From contig AP017968.1 in NCBI GenBank assembly GCA_002356455.1, forward strand, positions 248,001-312,000: 64,000 bases of DNA, written 5' to 3'. The notes under the pieces are model-generated. The model was not told where the DNA came from, did no database searches, and saw only the letters and a program-made list of their open reading frames with translations. The stretch's first letter is position 1; each line of letters starts with the position of its first letter. This document shows positions 55,645 to 64,000 of this stretch, piece by piece. Position numbers and translations under genes: made by a program. Source of the DNA: Fusobacterium varium. GTDB taxonomy: Bacteria > Fusobacteriota > Fusobacteriia > Fusobacteriales > Fusobacteriaceae.

Positions 55645-55673
55645 TTGACATAATTTGTTAGTTATGATAATAT
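55645..55673 (+). promoter_or_regulatory. Strong promoter of the tRNA operon
   Basis: Consensus TTGACA (55645-55650), 17-base spacer, TAATAT (55668-55673), overlapped by TATAAT three bases later. It lies about 60 bases before the first tRNA. Confidence 0.75.
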
Positions 55674-55733
55674 AATAAATGTCCTCGACGGAAAGAGATA
55701 AATCGTGAGAGTTATCAAAAGAAGTTGAAGATT

Positions 55734-55821
55734 GCCTGGATGGCGGAACAGGTAGACGCACGGGACTTAAAATCCCGTGGTACTTAGTACCGTGCCGGTT
55801 CGATTCCGGCTCTAGGCACCA
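55734..55821 (+). tRNA. tRNA-Leu(UAA)
   Basis: 88 bases with encoded CCA. Acceptor GCCTGGA pairs with TCTAGGC; the anticodon loop CTTAAAA gives UAA; the long variable arm is typical of leucine tRNA. Confidence 0.96.
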
Positions 55822-55827
55822 TTATGT

Positions 55828-55904
<77 letters not shown>

Positions 55905-55923
55905 AAACAATTTAATAATATAT

Positions 55924-55999
<76 letters not shown>

Positions 56000-56004
56000 A
56001 AGAT

Positions 56005-56080
56005 GCGTCATTAGCTCAGCTGGTAGAGCACACGACTTTTAATCGTGTTGCCACAGGTTCAAATCCTGTATGACGCACCA
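56005..56080 (+). tRNA. tRNA-Lys(UUU)
   Basis: 76 bases with encoded CCA. Acceptor GCGTCAT / ATGACGC; anticodon loop CTTTTAA gives UUU. Confidence 0.96.
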
Positions 56081-56085
56081 TTTAT

Positions 56086-56162
<77 letters not shown>

Positions 56163-56178
56163 TGTTTTAACTAATTGT

Positions 56179-56255
56179 GGATCCATAGCTCAGTTGGTTA
56201 GAGCACTCGGCTCATAACCGAGTGGTCGCTGGTTCAACTCCAGCTGGATCCACCA
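56179..56255 (+). tRNA. tRNA with CAU anticodon, elongator Met or lysidine-type Ile2
   Basis: 77 bases with encoded CCA. Acceptor GGATCCA / TGGATCC; anticodon loop CTCATAA. It lacks initiator features. The body (anticodon stem ending CGG/CCG, GGTCG variable loop) looks more like bacterial tRNA-Ile2, which TilS converts to read AUA, than elongator Met. AUA codons are frequent in this window. The identity is not settled by sequence alone. Confidence 0.9.
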
Positions 56256-56262
56256 TTTTTTT

Positions 56263-56337
56263 GCCCCGTTCGTTCAGTGGTAAGGACATCAGATTTTCAC
56301 TCTGGCAACAGGGGTTCGATTCCCCTACGGGGTACCA
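56263..56337 (+). tRNA. tRNA-Glu(UUC)
   Basis: 75 bases with encoded CCA. Acceptor GCCCCGT / ACGGGGT with a terminal G-U pair; anticodon loop TTTTCAC gives UUC. Confidence 0.94.
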
Positions 56338-56341
56338 CTAT

Positions 56342-56425
56342 GGAAGGTTACCCTAACTGGTAAGGAACCGGTCTTGAAAACCGGCGTCGCAAGACTTCAG
56401 AGTTCGAATCTCTGACCTTCCGCCA
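56342..56425 (+). tRNA. tRNA-Ser(UGA)
   Basis: 84 bases with encoded CCA and G discriminator. Acceptor GGAAGGT / ACCTTCC; anticodon loop CTTGAAA gives UGA; the variable arm is short for serine but extra-long in class. Confidence 0.93.
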
Positions 56426-56440
56426 GTATTTCAAATGTTT

Positions 56441-56516
56441 GCCCAGATAGCTCAGTCGGTAGAGCAGGGGACTGAAAATCCCCGTGTCGGTGGTTCGATT
56501 CCGCCTCTGGGCACCA
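56441..56516 (+). tRNA. tRNA-Phe(GAA)
   Basis: 76 bases with encoded CCA. Acceptor GCCCAGA / TCTGGGC; anticodon loop CTGAAAA gives GAA. Confidence 0.96.
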
Positions 56517-56533
56517 TTTTAAAACTTTAGTAT

Positions 56534-56609
56534 GGTCGCATAGCTCAGTTGGGAGAGCACCTGCCTTACAAGCAGGGGGTCATAGGTTCAAGTCCTATTG
56601 TGACCACCA
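56534..56609 (+). tRNA. tRNA-Val(UAC)
   Basis: 76 bases with encoded CCA. Acceptor GGTCGCA / TGTGACC (one G-U pair); anticodon loop CTTACAA gives UAC. Confidence 0.95.
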
Positions 56610-56620
56610 TATACACCTTT

Positions 56621-56697
56621 GGGGGTGTAGCTCAGTTGGTTAGAGCGTCTGCCTGTCACGCAGGAGGTCGCGAGTTCGACCCTCGTCACTCCCGCCA
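56621..56697 (+). tRNA. tRNA-Asp(GUC)
   Basis: 77 bases with encoded CCA and G discriminator. Anticodon loop CTGTCAC gives GUC. Last tRNA before the terminator. Confidence 0.95.
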
Positions 56698-56712
56698 TAA
56701 ATTAAAAAATAC

Positions 56713-56738
56713 AAGACATACAAAGGTATGTCTTTTTT
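56713..56738 (+). terminator. Rho-independent terminator of the tRNA operon
   Basis: AAGACATAC / GTATGTCTT perfect 9-bp stem, 4-base loop, T tail. Confidence 0.9.
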
Positions 56739-56979
56739 ATTTCTTAGGAAATTATAATTTGATAAATTTGTTGAAAAAATATTAATTATTTTGTATTCAT
56801 ATTAGATATATTAATTGAATAAGATTAAAATTGACAGCACAAAAAAGCTGATTGTTAATTACCTATTTATAGTTAAGGAAAGTATAAATAGATAAAATAA
56901 AAATTAAGATAAATATATGCAAAAAAATAAAAATTTGATATATTAAGGATAGAGATAAAAGATTTCAAAAAGTGACAAA

Positions 56980-57004
56980 AAACCATATGGGTAAGATATG
57001 GTTT
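56980..57004. repeat. Hairpin next to the IS91-like remnant, possible element end
   Basis: AAACCATAT / ATATGGTTT perfect 9-bp stem with a 7-base loop, 23 bases beyond the 3' end of the transposase remnant. IS91-family elements have hairpins near their ends, so this may be one of them. Between 56739 and 56979 I see only AT-rich sequence. Confidence 0.35.
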
Positions 57005-57026
57005 GAGAAAGAATGAAGTCTTTAAT

Positions 57027-57803
57027 TTATGGGGATGAATTTTTGGGAAATATGAAACCATAAGCGCAATGAAAAATTTCAACAAGGGTAAGAGTTGAAT
57101 TACATTTATTGCATACCAAAGGATTAACTCTATAAGTCTTAAAAATTTTTTGAGCCCATGTAATTTTAGGAATGAAAATTCATGGGTTTTTTAATATTAG
57201 AATTTCTAGAGTAAATACCAAATCTTCTAACCATTTTAAAATTAGAAGGAGGAATATGAGCAAGCAGTCTTCCAATGAATGTATTGATATCAAGAGTAAG
57301 AAAAATTTTGTTGTTAGAGTCAGGGTTTTTAAACCAAAATTTAACAATGGAAGAATTAAAAAAAGTAATTCTATATTCAGCAATAGCAGGTCTGGCAAGA
57401 TAGCGCCCAATATATTTAGCTATTTGTTTAGGGTTGTTGATTAAATTATCGCTATTAACATAGAATCTGTTAGGATACTTGTGATAAGTTAAAGAAACAG
57501 TATTTTTTATGGGAATAGAATTATTTTTTTAGCAAAATCACTAAGGATATCTAAAGTACATTTTTGCCAAGAAGCTCTCAAAACTTTCCAAGGTAAGGAT
57601 TTAAAAGAAATCCAATTATTATTAGAATCAAAGCCACCCATAGTAAGGATACAATGAATATGAGGATTCCAAGAAACATCTCTAGCGAAAGTATGAATAA
57701 TACAAATATTGCCATAATGTTTAACAGCGAATTTATTAAAAGAATATTTGATAGATTGATTAGCAGCTTCAGCTAAATCTTTTATATGTCTATTATATTT
57801 CAT
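57027..57803 (-). pseudogene. IS91-family (HUH) transposase, frameshifted and N-terminally truncated
   Basis: Three minus-strand frames join into the C-terminal two-thirds of an IS91-type transposase. Frame one (57803-57507) has HTFARDVSWNPHIH, the HUH metal motif. Frame two (about 57530-57166) has YIGRYLARP, the paired-Tyr motif, then a segment ending VRRFGIYSR. Frame three (about 57167-57027) has RVNPLVCNKC, a Cys-x-x-Cys end, then LVEIFHCAYG. The first shift is at an A7 run (plus-strand T7, 57524-57530), where one added A would restore the frame. The second is near 57165-57175. The N-terminal zinc-finger part is missing. The remnant lies next to the tRNA array. Confidence 0.85.
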
Positions 57804-57966
57804 TTTTTATAATTTTGATAGCAAAAATAAAATATTGTTATATAAAAAATATAAAAGCACCTATCAGTTGCCATAATGAGAAGCTTACTTGGTTGCATGT
57901 AAAATGGGCTTTGTGTTAAAATTAAATAACATAAAAAACAAATACATATCTTAAGGAGGATTTTAA

Positions 57967-58239
57967 ATGAAAAAAATTGTAATAGGAGCTTTAATGATAG
58001 GATTGCTTGCAGCTTGTGGAGGTGCAAAAGACAGTTATTCTTATACTGATAAAGTTGCTCTATCAAAAAAAGTTATGAACAGTGATTCAAAAGCTATAAA
58101 AGAATATGAAGAAATTATGAAAAAACTTTCTGAAAAAGCAACAAAAGGGGATCAAGATGCTATAAAAGAAGCTCAGGAATGGGCAAAAGCTATAGCTGAA
58201 GTTTCAGGAGTAGAAATACCATCTGTACCAGCAAATTAA
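57967..58239 (+). CDS. Small putative lipoprotein
   Basis: This 90-residue protein has a lipoprotein signal peptide: MKKIVIGALMIGLLAACGG with lipobox LAAC, so the mature chain starts at Cys17 and is lipid-anchored. The remaining 70 residues are polar and helical (Lys, Glu and Ala-rich, SEKATKGDQDAIKEAQEWAKA) with no family I recognise. Gly follows the lipidated Cys. AAGGAGG lies before the ATG. It is a single gene followed by a strong terminator, directly upstream of the autotransporter-side genes on the other strand. Confidence 0.8.
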   Translation: MKKIVIGALMIGLLAACGGAKDSYSYTDKVALSKKVMNSDSKAIKEYEEIMKKLSEKATKGDQDAIKEAQEWAKAIAEVSGVEIPSVPAN

Positions 58240-58274
58240 TTTTAATTATCTTAAACTCAAATATATAAATGTTA

Positions 58275-58309
58275 AAATCGGGATCTGAAAATTTTCAGGT
58301 CCCGATTTG
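58275..58309. terminator. Terminator after the lipoprotein gene
   Basis: AAATCGGGA / TCCCGATTT stem continued by CTGAAAATTTTCAG; the nearly perfect palindrome has a short T tail. It can serve the convergent minus-strand gene as well. Confidence 0.75.
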
Positions 58310-58320
58310 TATATAAGAAA

Positions 58321-58743
58321 TTATTTTTTTTCTTCAATAGGTTCTTCTATTTTTACATATTCTTTTAATATATCATTTATTTTATATTTTTCTACTAATC
58401 CATTTATTACTTTTACCTTTTCTTCACCAAGTTTTTGATTAAATAAAGCCTGTTGAAGCTGTGGATATACTTCCACTGTGTTTTTATCTTTTAATAGTTC
58501 TGTATTATTTTTATATACTTCTAACAGTTCATAATCATATATCTGAACTGTTTTCTGAGCTATTGAATTAAGATAGAATTCTATTTCCATGCTAAGTTTC
58601 ATTTCCTCAAGATACTTCTTTTCTTCTTCTGTATATTCTTTATTTTCCATCTCTGCAAGAATAGCTTTTCTCACTAAAAGCTGTGCAACTGCATCCTTAT
58701 TCTCTCCTAAAGTTTCTAATTCCTTTTTTGTTAGTTTTATCAT
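58321..58743 (-). CDS. Hypothetical helical protein, weakly like the SurA/PrsA chaperone core
   Basis: This 140-residue, highly charged, mostly helical protein has no signal peptide or membrane segment. The middle, with IYDYELLEVYKNNTELLKD followed by QLQQALFNQKLGEEKV, has the rhythm of SurA/PrsA-type peptidyl-prolyl isomerase flanking domains (xVYxxNxE, then QxxxxLxxQKxxE), but the isomerase domain itself is absent. This likeness is by eye and weak. AGGAGG precedes the ATG. It is the last of three minus-strand genes starting with the large autotransporter, so a link to outer-membrane export is thinkable. Confidence 0.55.
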   Translation of the reverse strand: MIKLTKKELETLGENKDAVAQLLVRKAILAEMENKEYTEEEKKYLEEMKLSMEIEFYLNSIAQKTVQIYDYELLEVYKNNTELLKDKNTVEVYPQLQQALFNQKLGEEKVKVINGLVEKYKINDILKEYVKIEEPIEEKK

Positions 58744-58771
58744 TATAATTTTCCTCCAAGTTGTTATATTT

Positions 58772-58984
58772 TTATTTTCTTTTTATTGTTTTTTCATCTA
58801 AAGATCTTCCATATTTTTTAAAAAGATTTAAGATTATTTTATTATTTGATCCATATTCCTCTTTTAATTTTTTTAAGCTTTCCTGGATTAATAAGTATTC
58901 TTTTTCAGTAAATCGACACCCAAGAGCACAGTAATTCTTTACTCCACTTCCTAAAGGGCGGCCTCTCTTCCTTCTTTCTATCAT
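58772..58984 (-). CDS. Small basic protein with AT-hook-like motif
   Basis: This 70-residue protein begins MIERRKRGRPLGSG, where RKRGRP is the core of an AT-hook that binds the minor groove of AT-rich DNA. Next come a short Cys-containing strand (NYCALGCRF) and a helical stretch TEKEYLLIQESLKKLKEEYG that could be a ribbon-helix-helix or a dimer helix. ATG 58984 has AAAGGAGG directly upstream; the longer frame from 59035 lacks one. It lies between the autotransporter and the 140-residue gene, 79 bases after the autotransporter stop. A DNA-binding role is inferred from the motif only. Confidence 0.6.
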   Translation of the reverse strand: MIERRKRGRPLGSGVKNYCALGCRFTEKEYLLIQESLKKLKEEYGSNNKIILNLFKKYGRSLDEKTIKRK

Positions 58985-59063
58985 ATTTTGACCTCCTTTA
59001 GTAGAATATTGAGATTGACTTATATATTTTCTCATGAGTCAATCTCAATACTTTGATTATTGA

Positions 59064-62000
59064 TTAGAACTTATAATTGAATCTTACACCATATTTAATT
59101 GATGAGTCTTTTTTATGGTTTTCATCTGCTGCTTCCACTTCAAATGTTACTCCCATGTGGTTGGCTTTTTCTATTGTAAGTCCAACTTTTCCACTTAATT
59201 TACCTTCTCTTTCTTCTGGAGTGATTAAGCTGTAATATCCCTCTCCTCCATTTTTAAGTCTAGCTTTATTTCCATCATAGTTATCTCCAAATTCATATGC
59301 ATATTTTACATCTGCTGTTACTTTTACAGATATATCATTTCCTGCATAGATTCTTTGTGATGCTTTCACTCCTGCTCCTGCCTGTGCGCTGAAGTAGTCA
59401 TTATCTTTAATTTGTACTTCCAGTCCGCCTTTGCTTCCAGCATTTTCTTTAAAGTCATCTATTTTTCCATATTCTAAATCTAAATCTGCATATACATCCA
59501 ATTGTCTGGAAAGGTCTGTATATATAACTTTAGTAAGTCTGTTGTCAAATGCTACAGAGTAAGTATTATACTCCCCTTTATTTTCAAATGTTTCTTGAAG
59601 GTTAAGTTTTCTCTTAGCAATATGTCTGTTGTATCCTAGTTCTATTCTTGATAACCATGATACTTTATGTTCATCACTTAGATTTTTAACTCTGTGTGCT
59701 CCTACTCTTAATGAATATACATCCTCTTTTGAACCACCATCATCAAAGTCAAACTTAGACCCGGCAAATCCTAATGTGTATCCATATTTACTTCCATACT
59801 CTGTTCCTTCTTTTTCTTTCATATACAGAAGTCCCATTACTTTGTAATCATAGTCATCTATTCCTAAAGTAGAATCCTTGTAGTTTCCATCAGTATATAT
59901 AACACTGTATTTACTGCTGTTCTTAGTCAGATTGTACGATGATTCCAGTTCATAGAAAGAGTTGTCAAAAGCTCTGTTGATATCCTGCATTCTTCCTTGA
60001 ATAGTTGCATAGATATCTCCTCTTGTTTCAGCCAGCTTTAATGATGTTTCTCTCTCAAACTGATCTGATGGAAGTCCTTCCAAATATTCATTTAATCCTT
60101 TTAGAATATCAGCATCTCTTCCAATTCCTCCACTATTTTTAAGTATGTTGTCCAATCCTTTATGCAGAGCATCAAACTGTTCTCCTATTACTAAATCAGC
60201 ATATGGTCTTTTAGCAATAACAAGGCTTCCCTTGTCTGTTACTTTTGCAATAAATAGAGGTGATGTTACAGGAGTAAGCTTAGTTCCTGTTATTGTTCCC
60301 ATTGCTGTATTTACAAAACCTTCTATTTCATAAGAAATTCCATTTCCTGTTGTTGCAAAGTTTGGAAGCAACCTTACTTCTCCGCTTACACTGTTTGCAT
60401 TAAATAAAGGTGTTCCAGTTGTCACATCCACATATGCTCCATCTACTATTATATTTCCTGCTGTTGAAAGTGTTCCTCCTATAGAAGTATAGTTTCCATT
60501 AATTTTAATAGTCCCATCTGGTGTAATTGTAACAGCTCCAACATTAGCTGTAGCCAATCCTCCTGCTCCTTCACCTACTGCTCCTGGAGCTACATTCATT
60601 GTTCCTCTATTTTCTATTGTTCCACTTCCTGTTATTCCTACTCCATTATTAACATTTATTGTTCCTGTATTTCTTAGAATTGCCTGATTTTCAATAGTCA
60701 TTCCAACTCCAGAATTTATTGTTATTGTTCCTCTGTTTTCTATTGTACTTCCAGAACCAGATGCAGACATTCCTACATTAACAGCTCCACATATAGGTGA
60801 TGCATTTGCTCCTAATGTAATAACTCCACCAGTTTCATTTATAGCTATTGCTCCATTTCTTACAATAACTCCAACTCCACCATTGTCTATATCAATTATT
60901 CCATGGTTCTCAAATCTAGTGTTAGTTCCATCAACATACACCCCAACAGAATGGTCTTCATGAACTTTTATTGTAGCTCCTGCTGCATTGTAAATCTTAG
61001 TTCCACCTGCTCCATAGATTCCAACTGAGTTCAGATGATCTTCTACCTTATTATGATCACCTTTTACATCTGTAGCTCCTACTGTTATATTTCCAGAATT
61101 ATTAACTGTATTAGCTCCATTAGAGAATATCCCTACTGATGACATTCCTAATGTCATATCTGCACTATTATTAATTACAGCAAAGTTAGAAGTCATAGTT
61201 GATATTTCATTTCCTGATGCATCTTTAGTTACTTTTGCCTGTTGTACATAGATTCCATAACCTCCTGCTCCAACTGTCCAGTTTCCTGCTGAAGTATCTA
61301 TAATCCCTGTTCCTTCCTTTTTATAGATACCAACTGATGCTGCTTTGTCTGCTTTATCATTAATAGTTATAGATCCTGTATAGTCTATATTTCCATTTCC
61401 TATACTTGCTATTCCTACACTTGATCCTTTTCCTATAGTCATATTTCCTGTTACATCAGTATTCATATCTTTAACATAGACTCCTACTGCATTCATTGTT
61501 CCTATAATTATTCCTGTAGTATTTACTGTTAAGTTATTAGTTCCTGTTCCTTCACCATAGAATCCAAGTGATGAGTTTCCAACATGAAGAGTTCCTCCAT
61601 TATGTATTATATTATTTCCACCTTGAATACCAGTTGCATATAGTCCAATTCCATTATTTCCAACAGAAACATTTCCAATTCCATTATAGCTTCCACCACT
61701 TAATACTACTCCTACAGACATATCTTTTGCAGCAGTAAGAGTTGAATCCTGTACAGTTATTCCACTCACAGTTAAATTACTACCTTTTCCATATGTTCCT
61801 ATGTTTCCTTTTCCTCCTGCAGTTACTGTTCCTAATGTTGTAGTGGAATTTGAAGCAAATATTCCTATTTTATTTTGCCCGCCACTTGCTGTTACTGCTC
61901 CAGTTACTGTATTTGTTCCACCATTTATAGCGGCCTTAATTGAATAATCAGCATCTGTTATTGTTGAAAGATTTATAATTCCTGAAGTATTTAAATAATA

Positions 62001-64000
62001 TCCTCCAATAGAGTAATTATTTTCATCTCCTGCATGAAGAGTTACTGTTCCAGTTGCTCCTCCCAATGTTGCTCCATTAACTACATATCCAACACCCTTT
62101 GTAACATTTAATGTTCCAAAATTTAAAATGCTTCCTGAACCTACCAGATACATTCCTATTCCATTATTAGTTACATTTATAGTTCCCAGTGCATTATTAA
62201 TATTTCCAACATCAGCATACATACCTACTGCATCTTTTCCTGTTACATTTATGATATTATCATTTTGCACAGTTACTGCAGCTCCTGATCCTGTAGCTAC
62301 CAGCCCAAGTCCTCCAGTCTGTACATTTATAACCCCTGTTGAAGTATTTGATACAGTATATGGTCCTCCAGCACTATATACTCCAAGAAGTCCAGCTGAA
62401 CCATTTCCTATTGTGATAGTTCCTGAGTTAGAAAGGTTTCCATCTTTTGTAGCAGCTAATGTTCCTGTTCCACTTCCAATAGTTATATTAGCTCCAAGAT
62501 TTACTGTACCTCCATTATTAAATGAAAGTATTCCACCACCACCATTAAAGTTTACTGTAAGAGTTCCAGTTGTTCCTAGATTTGCTGTTGCTCCTGTATC
62601 TACCAATACTCCTATTCCAGTTCCTGTTATGTTTATAGTTCCTGCATTAGCATTAAGTATAGTTCCTGCTCCTTTTAAATACATTCCTATTGCACCATTT
62701 CCTACATTTGTAGTTGATGAATAGTTTATTGTATTTCCATTGTCTGTAAGGATTCCTATAGTTCCTGATGTAGGAGCATTTATTGCAGAATTTCCTACTG
62801 TATGAGTAAGTGCTGTTCCACCAAGATATAGTCCAATAGATGATGTACTTGTAACTCCTCCAGCTGTGATTTCTGCTCCATTCACGCTAGCTGTGTTATC
62901 TGCCAGATAGACTGCAACTGTATCTTTTGAATTTCCAGCATTTATAGTTCCAGATACTACTGAACCATTTTCTGCATATATACCAGTTCCTGATGTTCCA
63001 TTAACAGTAACAGGGAAATCTATTTTAGCATTATCTCCGTATACCCCTACTGAACTGGGAGCAAGAGTTATAGTTCCTGCATTTGTTACTTTTCCGGCTC
63101 CTGTATTATCAAGAACAATACCAGTTCCTGCACCTGTTAGATTTATTGTTCCTCCAGCTCCATTAAATTCTGCATTTGTTCCTTCTACATATACTCCAGT
63201 TCCTGTTGTTACATTTATAGTTCCTGTATTTATTCCTATACTTGTTCCTGTTCCAGTCAATGCAACCATACCAACTGCATCATCAGCTGTTATTGTTGAA
63301 CTGTTTTTTACAGTAGCTATTGCTGAGACTGATCCTTCTGCTACCATTCCTGCTGCCGCTGCTCCAGCTCCAGTCAGATTTATTGTTCCTCTATTATCTG
63401 CTGTTCCATTATCTACATAATATCCAACTGCTGCTCCAGCTGTTGTTCTATTGAAGTTTCCAGTTGCAGTATATGTTGATCCACCACTTACTAAAGCTCC
63501 TACTGAACCAGTAGTTGTATTATCAGTTATATTTTTATTGTTAGTTACATTTATTCCGCCATTAGCATAAATACCAACCTCTTGATTAGCTCCAGCTAGA
63601 ATAATGTCTGCTCCATGAACTGCTGTTTTTGTATTTGTTCCTGTGTAGTATATTCCTATATTTGCATTTGATGAATTGTTTGTTAATGTAATAGTTCCAC
63701 CACTTACTCCAGCTCCATCAGCAAGATAAATTCCTGTTCCAAAAGTACCCCCAAGAGCACCTATATTTAAATTCAATCCTCCTGATATATTAATATTTCC
63801 AGCTGCTCCATAAATTCCAACTGAATTTCCAGTTGATGAACCAGAGTTTACAGTTGCATTAGCCAATGTTCCACCATTGGCAAAATATATACCTACTGTT
63901 TTATCCCCTTCGGATGTATATGTTCCATTACTTAAAGTATTAACCCCATTAACATAAATACCTATAGCTGAATTTTCGGCTTTAATAATAGCACTATTTG
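59064..64000 (-). CDS. Large type Va autotransporter (5' end outside window)
   Basis: At least 1,645 residues are visible and the frame is open to the right edge, so the N-terminus lies beyond 64000. The TTG at 63866 is an internal codon, not a start. The passenger is Gly/Asn/Thr-rich with degenerate units like GTINVTGTGIGVYVDG and NSGTITIGN, a pattern that folds as a beta-helix. Near the C-terminus there is a linker followed by a beta-barrel of about 270 residues ending YGVRFNYKF, with the terminal Phe recognised by the BAM machinery. It is probably a fusobacterial surface adhesin or similar factor. Glycine codon GGA and Asn codon AAT dominate as in neighbours. Confidence 0.9.
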   Translation of the reverse strand, partial: NSAIIKAENSAIGIYVNGVNTLSNGTYTSEGDKTVGIYFANGGTLANATVNSGSSTGNSVGIYGAAGNINISGGLNLNIGALGGTFGTGIYLADGAGVSGGTITLTNNSSNANIGIYYTGTNTKTAVHGADIILAGANQEVGIYANGGINVTNNKNITDNTTTGSVGALVSGGSTYTATGNFNRTTAGAAVGYYVDNGTADNRGTINLTGAGAAAAGMVAEGSVSAIATVKNSSTITADDAVGMVALTGTGTSIGINTGTINVTTGTGVYVEGTNAEFNGAGGTINLTGAGTGIVLDNTGAGKVTNAGTITLAPSSVGVYGDNAKIDFPVTVNGTSGTGIYAENGSVVSGTINAGNSKDTVAVYLADNTASVNGAEITAGGVTSTSSIGLYLGGTALTHTVGNSAINAPTSGTIGILTDNGNTINYSSTTNVGNGAIGMYLKGAGTILNANAGTINITGTGIGVLVDTGATANLGTTGTLTVNFNGGGGILSFNNGGTVNLGANITIGSGTGTLAATKDGNLSNSGTITIGNGSAGLLGVYSAGGPYTVSNTSTGVINVQTGGLGLVATGSGAAVTVQNDNIINVTGKDAVGMYADVGNINNALGTINVTNNGIGMYLVGSGSILNFGTLNVTKGVGYVVNGATLGGATGTVTLHAGDENNYSIGGYYLNTSGIINLSTITDADYSIKAAINGGTNTVTGAVTASGGQNKIGIFASNSTTTLGTVTAGGKGNIGTYGKGSNLTVSGITVQDSTLTAAKDMSVGVVLSGGSYNGIGNVSVGNNGIGLYATGIQGGNNIIHNGGTLHVGNSSLGFYGEGTGTNNLTVNTTGIIIGTMNAVGVYVKDMNTDVTGNMTIGKGSSVGIASIGNGNIDYTGSITINDKADKAASVGIYKKEGTGIIDTSAGNWTVGAGGYGIYVQQAKVTKDASGNEISTMTSNFAVINNSADMTLGMSSVGIFSNGANTVNNSGNITVGATDVKGDHNKVEDHLNSVGIYGAGGTKIYNAAGATIKVHEDHSVGVYVDGTNTRFENHGIIDIDNGGVGVIVRNGAIAINETGGVITLGANASPICGAVNVGMSASGSGSTIENRGTITINSGVGMTIENQAILRNTGTINVNNGVGITGSGTIENRGTMNVAPGAVGEGAGGLATANVGAVTITPDGTIKINGNYTSIGGTLSTAGNIIVDGAYVDVTTGTPLFNANSVSGEVRLLPNFATTGNGISYEIEGFVNTAMGTITGTKLTPVTSPLFIAKVTDKGSLVIAKRPYADLVIGEQFDALHKGLDNILKNSGGIGRDADILKGLNEYLEGLPSDQFERETSLKLAETRGDIYATIQGRMQDINRAFDNSFYELESSYNLTKNSSKYSVIYTDGNYKDSTLGIDDYDYKVMGLLYMKEKEGTEYGSKYGYTLGFAGSKFDFDDGGSKEDVYSLRVGAHRVKNLSDEHKVSWLSRIELGYNRHIAKRKLNLQETFENKGEYNTYSVAFDNRLTKVIYTDLSRQLDVYADLDLEYGKIDDFKENAGSKGGLEVQIKDNDYFSAQAGAGVKASQRIYAGNDISVKVTADVKYAYEFGDNYDGNKARLKNGGEGYYSLITPEEREGKLSGKVGLTIEKANHMGVTFEVEAADENHKKDSSIKYGVRFNYKF

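Noticed and set aside
56549-56785. 78-codon plus-strand ORF across tRNA-Val and tRNA-Asp
   Set aside because: It is a read-through of tRNA genes and the tRNA terminator with no ribosome-binding site.
57172-57444. Plus- and minus-strand ORFs of 76-90 codons in the IS region
   Set aside because: They are out of frame with the transposase remnant, whose minus-strand third frame gives the real IS91 sequence.
62128-62724. 198-codon proline-rich plus-strand ORF
   Set aside because: It is the antisense shadow of the Gly/Asn-rich autotransporter passenger; proline comes from complementing glycine codons.
63866-63866. TTG at 63866 taken as the start of the autotransporter
   Set aside because: The same frame continues open with the same repeat composition to the window edge, and there is no signal peptide or ribosome-binding site here.

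Overview
The window looks like a chromosome segment of a Fusobacterium. The DNA is very AT-rich and A/T-ending codons dominate. It encodes a patatin/POTRA/barrel type Vd autotransporter like fusobacterial FplA, a very large glycine/asparagine-rich type Va autotransporter, split transketolase subunits, and sialic-acid catabolism genes. A large-genome species of the F. varium/ulcerans type is plausible, but that is inference from gene content only.

Layout. 1-1.8 kb: end of a sialic-acid operon (nanQ-like tail, nanA, nanE). 2-4.3 kb: membrane EAL protein with a decayed GGDEF domain. 4.3-8.9 kb: a sigma-54 module, in which a two-subunit UxaA-type hydro-lyase and a KdgT-type permease face a PrpR-type enhancer-binding activator; a near-consensus -24/-12 promoter lies between them. 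8.9-13.9 kb: a MerR regulator followed by a PLP C-S lyase, a BCCT transporter and an M20 peptidase, behind a promoter with the 19-bp spacer typical of MerR targets. 14-20.2 kb: PRD/PTS regulator, ascorbate-family PTS IIA-IIB-IIC, PfkB kinase and class II aldolase. 20.2-21 kb: gene-poor stretch with a 148-bp element bounded by 16-bp inverted repeats and a 21-codon ORF. 21-25.6 kb: CHASE-GGDEF protein, aspartate-dehydrogenase family protein, RpiR regulator, serine/threonine dehydratase family protein. 26-31 kb: pyk, eno, small membrane protein, exact 32-residue repeat protein. 30.6-36 kb, minus strand: AraC regulator, DMT exporter, DUF2000; YczE-like protein; FplA-like phospholipase. 36-45 kb: ABC-F ATPase, rpsL-rpsG-fusA-tuf, YdjM-like protein, transketolase pair. 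45-51.3 kb: tightly packed ftsX, envC-like, nadK, recN, degenerate xer-like gene, era. 51.4-55.6 kb: ABC exporter, Nudix, DUF1576, GIY-YIG. 55.7-56.7 kb: eleven tRNA genes, all with encoded CCA, between a strong promoter and a terminator. 57-57.8 kb: frameshifted IS91-family transposase remnant. 58-64 kb: small lipoprotein, two small minus-strand proteins, and the 3' part of the large autotransporter, which runs off the right edge.

How the genes work together. Several blocks are catabolic modules next to their own regulator: UxaA/KdgT with the sigma-54 activator, C-S lyase/BCCT/M20 with MerR, and PTS/kinase/aldolase with the PRD protein. These feed lower glycolysis, of which pyk and eno are in the same window. 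The most unusual items are the MerR-linked lyase/BCCT/M20 operon of unknown substrate, the sigma-54 UxaA/KdgT module with a candidate enhancer palindrome, the catalytically eroded tyrosine recombinase inside the recN-era operon, ftsX next to an envC-like gene without ftsE, and the inverted-repeat element at 20.53-20.68 kb.
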